Source of the DNA: Agarilytica sp033852175
Lineage (GTDB): Bacteria; Pseudomonadota; Gammaproteobacteria; Pseudomonadales; Cellvibrionaceae
Length of the DNA: 64,000 bases
Assembly: GCA_033852175.1 (NCBI GenBank)
Contig: JAWSUY010000006.1
Coordinates: 124,001 to 188,000, forward strand
Reading direction: 5' to 3'
Below are positions 61,373-64,000 of this stretch, piece after piece. Position 1 is the stretch's first letter, and every line of letters begins with the position of its first letter. The notes beneath the pieces are model-generated. The model did not search any database. It was not told the DNA's origin and saw only the letters and a program-made list of their open reading frames with translations. A program made the translations under genes and the position numbers.

Positions 61373-61638
61373 TCGATCCAGTGGCGTGACTATTTAGTTT
61401 TGTTTAGTTTGATCTGGATCATTAGGTTGGCTGGATCCCTTTATTTGAGTGTTGGCTTCATGCCATCTCGTGGAAAAATCTATGCGCATATGCTTTTTTG
61501 AGGGAGGGCTATCTTTTATATCGTCTAGTTCAGCGGGGGTTCAGTTGGGTTTTTAGACTCTGAATTTTGATCCGCTATGCGGTGATAATGCTGTCTATTG
61601 ACGTTTCTGCCCTGCGTAGGTTTTTAGCTTCGATAGTG

Positions 61639-61776
61639 TCATTTTCGTTTTCCAATAAAATGCGTATAAATTTGGTACCCGGCTATCGCGATAATGATAA
61701 CCGTCAAAACTGTCGTCCAAAACAGCGGACTACATAACACTTCGTGTTTGCAGGGGATGCCAATTTGTATCTTCAA
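61639..61776 (-). CDS. Possible small membrane protein, 45 residues
   Basis: TTG start with AGAGGT nine bases upstream. It reads KIQIGIPCKHEVLCSPLF then a hydrophobic helix WTTVLTVIIIAIAGYQIY and a basic end THFIGKRK, a one-helix, positive-inside membrane protein pattern. The family is unknown, and the non-ATG start lowers confidence. Confidence 0.35.
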   Translation of the reverse strand: MKIQIGIPCKHEVLCSPLFWTTVLTVIIIAIAGYQIYTHFIGKRK

Positions 61777-62006
61777 GTTGTATTGACCTCTTTTTGTTTG
61801 TAGACATGTTTTCGTTATGAACTTATTTCTTACGAGGCGTGCGTAATAGCACTGAGTGACCGCGTGACTAAATATGGAGGTTATTCCTTGGTGTTGTGCG
61901 AAACTAGCATGAAGGATTTTTTCAATTACGGTTGTTTTGGACCAATGCCAAGTCTCATGGTGACCTTTATGAAAATCTTATGCTGACGCTTGAAAGGATA
62001 GCGAAA

Positions 62007-62029
62007 GAAAGGCCTTTAGAAGGCCTTTC
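62007..62029 (-). terminator. Terminator of the SseB-like gene
   Basis: GAAAGGCCTT / AAGGCCTTTC perfect stem with a 3-nt loop, 35 bp past the stop at 62064 on the minus strand. Confidence 0.6.
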
Positions 62030-62063
62030 CTTGAAAAATATGGGGGGGGAATGTGCGGTGTTT

Positions 62064-62546
62064 TTATTGTATAGATGACCGTGCGGCTGCATCTGAAGTC
62101 TTGCGGGTGGCAAGTTGACTGATCTCTGCCATATCTCTCGGTTTTTCATCAGAGCATATTAAGTATTCGATATCATGCGGCATCAAAACACACTCACTTT
62201 CAGCCATCGGATCAACATGTATCGCGGCCTTTGAGTCTGAATGAAATAGCTCCTTGATTGGCATGTGAAGGTAGGAGTAATTCGGCTTTTCTTCTAGCAA
62301 GGTCTTGTCGATCATCTCATTCAGAAAATCGCGCAGTGAATCTAAGCTAGTAAAGCAGGGCACGACAGCTAAACCGCCTTCGTCCCAGCATAGCAATTCG
62401 GAATCTTGTTCGTTCTGTTCCACTACGACATAAACCGACGTGCTCATCAGCCCTGCATAACATGCGGGGGAGTGCAGCGGGTCTTTCGCAGCCTGATCCA
62501 TTAAAGACGTCAAACCATTATTGTCATCCGTACTCGATATCGCCAT
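62064..62546 (-). CDS. SseB-like protein
   Basis: A 160-residue soluble protein that resembles the SseB N-terminal domain family: LMDQAAKDPLHSPACYAGLMSTSVYVVV at the start, then LAVVPCFTSLDSLRDFL and YLHMPIKELF, the usual order of strand and helix segments. The SseB C-terminal domain is absent; the function of such proteins is not well defined. AAAGGG lies seven bases before the ATG. Confidence 0.6.
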   Translation of the reverse strand: MAISSTDDNNGLTSLMDQAAKDPLHSPACYAGLMSTSVYVVVEQNEQDSELLCWDEGGLAVVPCFTSLDSLRDFLNEMIDKTLLEEKPNYSYLHMPIKELFHSDSKAAIHVDPMAESECVLMPHDIEYLICSDEKPRDMAEISQLATRKTSDAAARSSIQ

Positions 62547-62815
62547 CTTATAACCCTTTGTTTAGTTGAAGCTAGATAACCTAAACTTTCAATTTTCCAA
62601 TAGACTGTTTCGTTCTTTGTAAGCTCTTCTACCTAAGAAATAAACGCCAAAAATGCGTATCGGCCAAGACCGCTCATCCTCAAATTACGAAGCGGCGAGT
62701 AGAATACACCGAATTCGTAGACAATAAATAATATTGAAATACGATAACAAGTCAGCCCTTCAGATCAATTATGTATATAGTTTGAAACTAGGCGCGAGAC
62801 TCATTATTCGGCAAG

Positions 62816-63097
62816 CTAGATCTCGTATTCGATGACAGTTCTATGCTCTTTTATTTTCCGAACCAGATCGCCGACCTTGCCGTGGGCTTCGTCTTTATCG
62901 AAGTCGTTTAGATCACTCCGAGTCGCGAAGCAGCCAATAAAAACAATGTCATAAGCGTCTTTATGCTCTGAAATGTTAATGCCGACTTCAACTTCGAGCA
63001 GAGAAGGAGCATTATTTTTTAGGTTGGTCAAAGCCTCTTTCATTCGTGCCGCCTCAGATTTATATTTTAGGCGCCACATAGAAATTCTTTTTATCAT
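62816..63097 (-). CDS. Dabb (stress-responsive A/B barrel) domain protein
   Basis: A 93-residue dimeric alpha/beta-barrel type protein. It shows WRLKYKSEAARMKEALTNLK, LLEVEVGINISEHKDAYDIVFIGCF and LNDFDKDEAHGKVGDLV, the Dabb pattern with the conserved His near the end. Most members have unknown substrates. An M at residue 7 is an alternative start. Confidence 0.8.
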   Translation of the reverse strand: MIKRISMWRLKYKSEAARMKEALTNLKNNAPSLLEVEVGINISEHKDAYDIVFIGCFATRSDLNDFDKDEAHGKVGDLVRKIKEHRTVIEYEI

Positions 63098-63404
63098 CGT
63101 AAATAAACACTCAAATATTTGGTGGGAATGTGACAGGGTTCACGTGGTTGATTGTATGTTGAAAAGAACGCCTTGCGATGCCCGAATGTTAAGGCTTGGC
63201 AGCGTACTCTTCAAAGACTTCCTTGCCGGTGTGTTATTCGAGAAATCGTAAAACTCAGGTTTCTCATCAATAAATATTTGACGCGAAACGTGATCTCAGA
63301 ATAAAACTGAAGCAGCCCAGCAGGAATCGTATAATGGCTCAGGTGATCAAACTTAAATCGTAATATTGAATTCTAGCTGAAGACATTTCGATAATGGGTG
63401 TCAG
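63098..63404. other. Intergenic region between the Dabb and SGNH genes
   Basis: 307 bp, A+T-rich; I see no gene, repeat or convincing regulatory element. Confidence 0.5.
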
Positions 63405-64000
63405 CTAAAACGCAGAACATTCAGACGCCGCACAAGCTATAGCATTGCCTAATAATAGGTGCTGATCCTCATCTAAATGAATGCCATCCACAGTGCTGGC
63501 ATCCGTAACGCTGTCGGCATTGAAGTAGTGAACAGAATACGCGTCTGCGATATCTTCTAATGCTGCGGCCAAACCGATACACCGATTTTCTGAGCCCTTA
63601 AATTTGTTGGCTATCGAGCCTTTGGCTTCAATAATAGCCGGCGGGGCGATAATCATAATTTCTGGCTTCGGCATACCTGGCTCTATGGGAGCCTTTTGTA
63701 TTATTTGAACTAATTTGGCGGTCCCTTGCGCCGACAGCCATGCGTTATTGTCATGCGTACACTGAAAATCGTTAGAGCCAAGCAGTAAAATAACGAGGCT
63801 TAACGGCGAGTGCATCTCAATCACTTGAGCGAGGCCTTGAGAGCCGTCACGGCCTTCTTTAAACGGATCGTTCCATACAGTTCTGCGTCCGTTAAGGCAG
63901 TTTTCGATGACTCTAACGTTATGGCCTGCTTCATTGAGCGTATCTTCAAACACGCCAGGCCATCTTTTTTCAAAGGGTAACCGTGCTCGTGAATTGGGAA
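63405..64000 (-). CDS. SGNH/GDSL-family hydrolase (5' end outside window)
   Basis: The frame is open through the window edge on the minus strand; upstream of the GTG at 63953 it continues PNSRARLPFEKRWPGVFEDTL, so the true start is outside. Present are block III (LLLGSNDF, with the conserved Gly and Asn) and block V (VDGIHLDEDQHLLLG, with catalytic Asp and His). The GDSL serine block lies beyond the edge. Arylesterase- or lysophospholipase-like activity is likely. Confidence 0.85.
   Translation of the reverse strand, partial: PNSRARLPFEKRWPGVFEDTLNEAGHNVRVIENCLNGRRTVWNDPFKEGRDGSQGLAQVIEMHSPLSLVILLLGSNDFQCTHDNNAWLSAQGTAKLVQIIQKAPIEPGMPKPEIMIIAPPAIIEAKGSIANKFKGSENRCIGLAAALEDIADAYSVHYFNADSVTDASTVDGIHLDEDQHLLLGNAIACAASECSAF

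Larger units (their letters stand above)
61287..62063 (-). other. Region upstream of nrdB
   Basis: 777 bp without a long gene. It contains candidate NrdR boxes (61326-61372), a possible 45-residue membrane ORF (61639-61776) and a terminator (62007-62029). The rest shows nothing recognisable; nrdA is not here. Confidence 0.55.

Noticed and set aside
1..64000. tRNA or rRNA genes
   Set aside because: I looked for tRNA-like T-arm patterns and rRNA signatures in the intergenic regions and recognised none; a covariance search would be decisive.

Overview
This 64 kb window is chromosomal DNA from a Gram-negative bacterium, most likely a marine gammaproteobacterium. The support is a SUF operon with sufT, a TonB-dependent receptor, GGDEF-EAL and MtfA-like proteins, an NrdB whose C-terminus resembles that of pseudomonads, and REP-type palindromes. 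I cannot fix the genus from sequence alone.

Layout. (1) 1-5842: SUF iron-sulfur assembly operon sufB(partial)-C-D-S-A-T-E, with a heptamer array just before sufE and a terminator after it. (2) 5843-18984: accessory block. It holds a ~9.8 kb gene for a secreted SpvB/FG-GAP/RHS polymorphic-toxin-like protein with an exact 774-bp repeat, a small downstream gene that looks like its immunity gene, duplicated hairpin modules, a RAYT-type HUH transposase and a RelE/Xre toxin-antitoxin pair. It ends at a degenerate second copy of the sufE 3' end, so sufE 3' sequence brackets the whole block. (3) 18985-26313: exported glutathione-peroxidase-like protein, sensor-less MCP, peroxiredoxin-like protein, MtfA peptidase, GT-B-like glycosyltransferase, DUF805 protein, Phd/PIN toxin-antitoxin pair and a hypothetical gene. 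(4) 26391-40516: cobalamin riboswitch, cbtB, cbtA, a ChlI-ChlD fusion, cobO, cbiA, a Ni/Co permease, then cbiD, J, C, ET, L, G, H, F. (5) 40517-46808: non-B12 interruption with a c-di-GMP enzyme, a secreted HEVAH protein, a lipase and a 44-residue ORF. (6) 47123-59557: cobalamin genes resume with cbiX, a second riboswitch and TonB receptor, cobW, cobN, cbiB, cobD and bluB. (7) 59558-64000: globin, nrdB with candidate NrdR boxes, a possible 45-residue membrane protein, SseB-like and Dabb proteins, and a truncated SGNH hydrolase.

How it works together. The B12 genes cover metal import (TonB receptor, CbtAB, NiCoT-like permease), corrin-ring methylation and contraction, a,c-amidation, adenosylation, aminopropanol attachment and DMB synthesis. 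Early-insertion markers (cbiX, cbiD, cbiG) sit beside late-insertion ones (cobN plus ChlID, cobW) and the O2-dependent bluB, so the pathway content is hybrid. Both riboswitches precede import genes, not the biosynthetic runs. Two repeat classes recur between genes: cloverleaf-like palindromes with compensatory stem changes, and arrays whose unit is always 7 bp but of different sequence.
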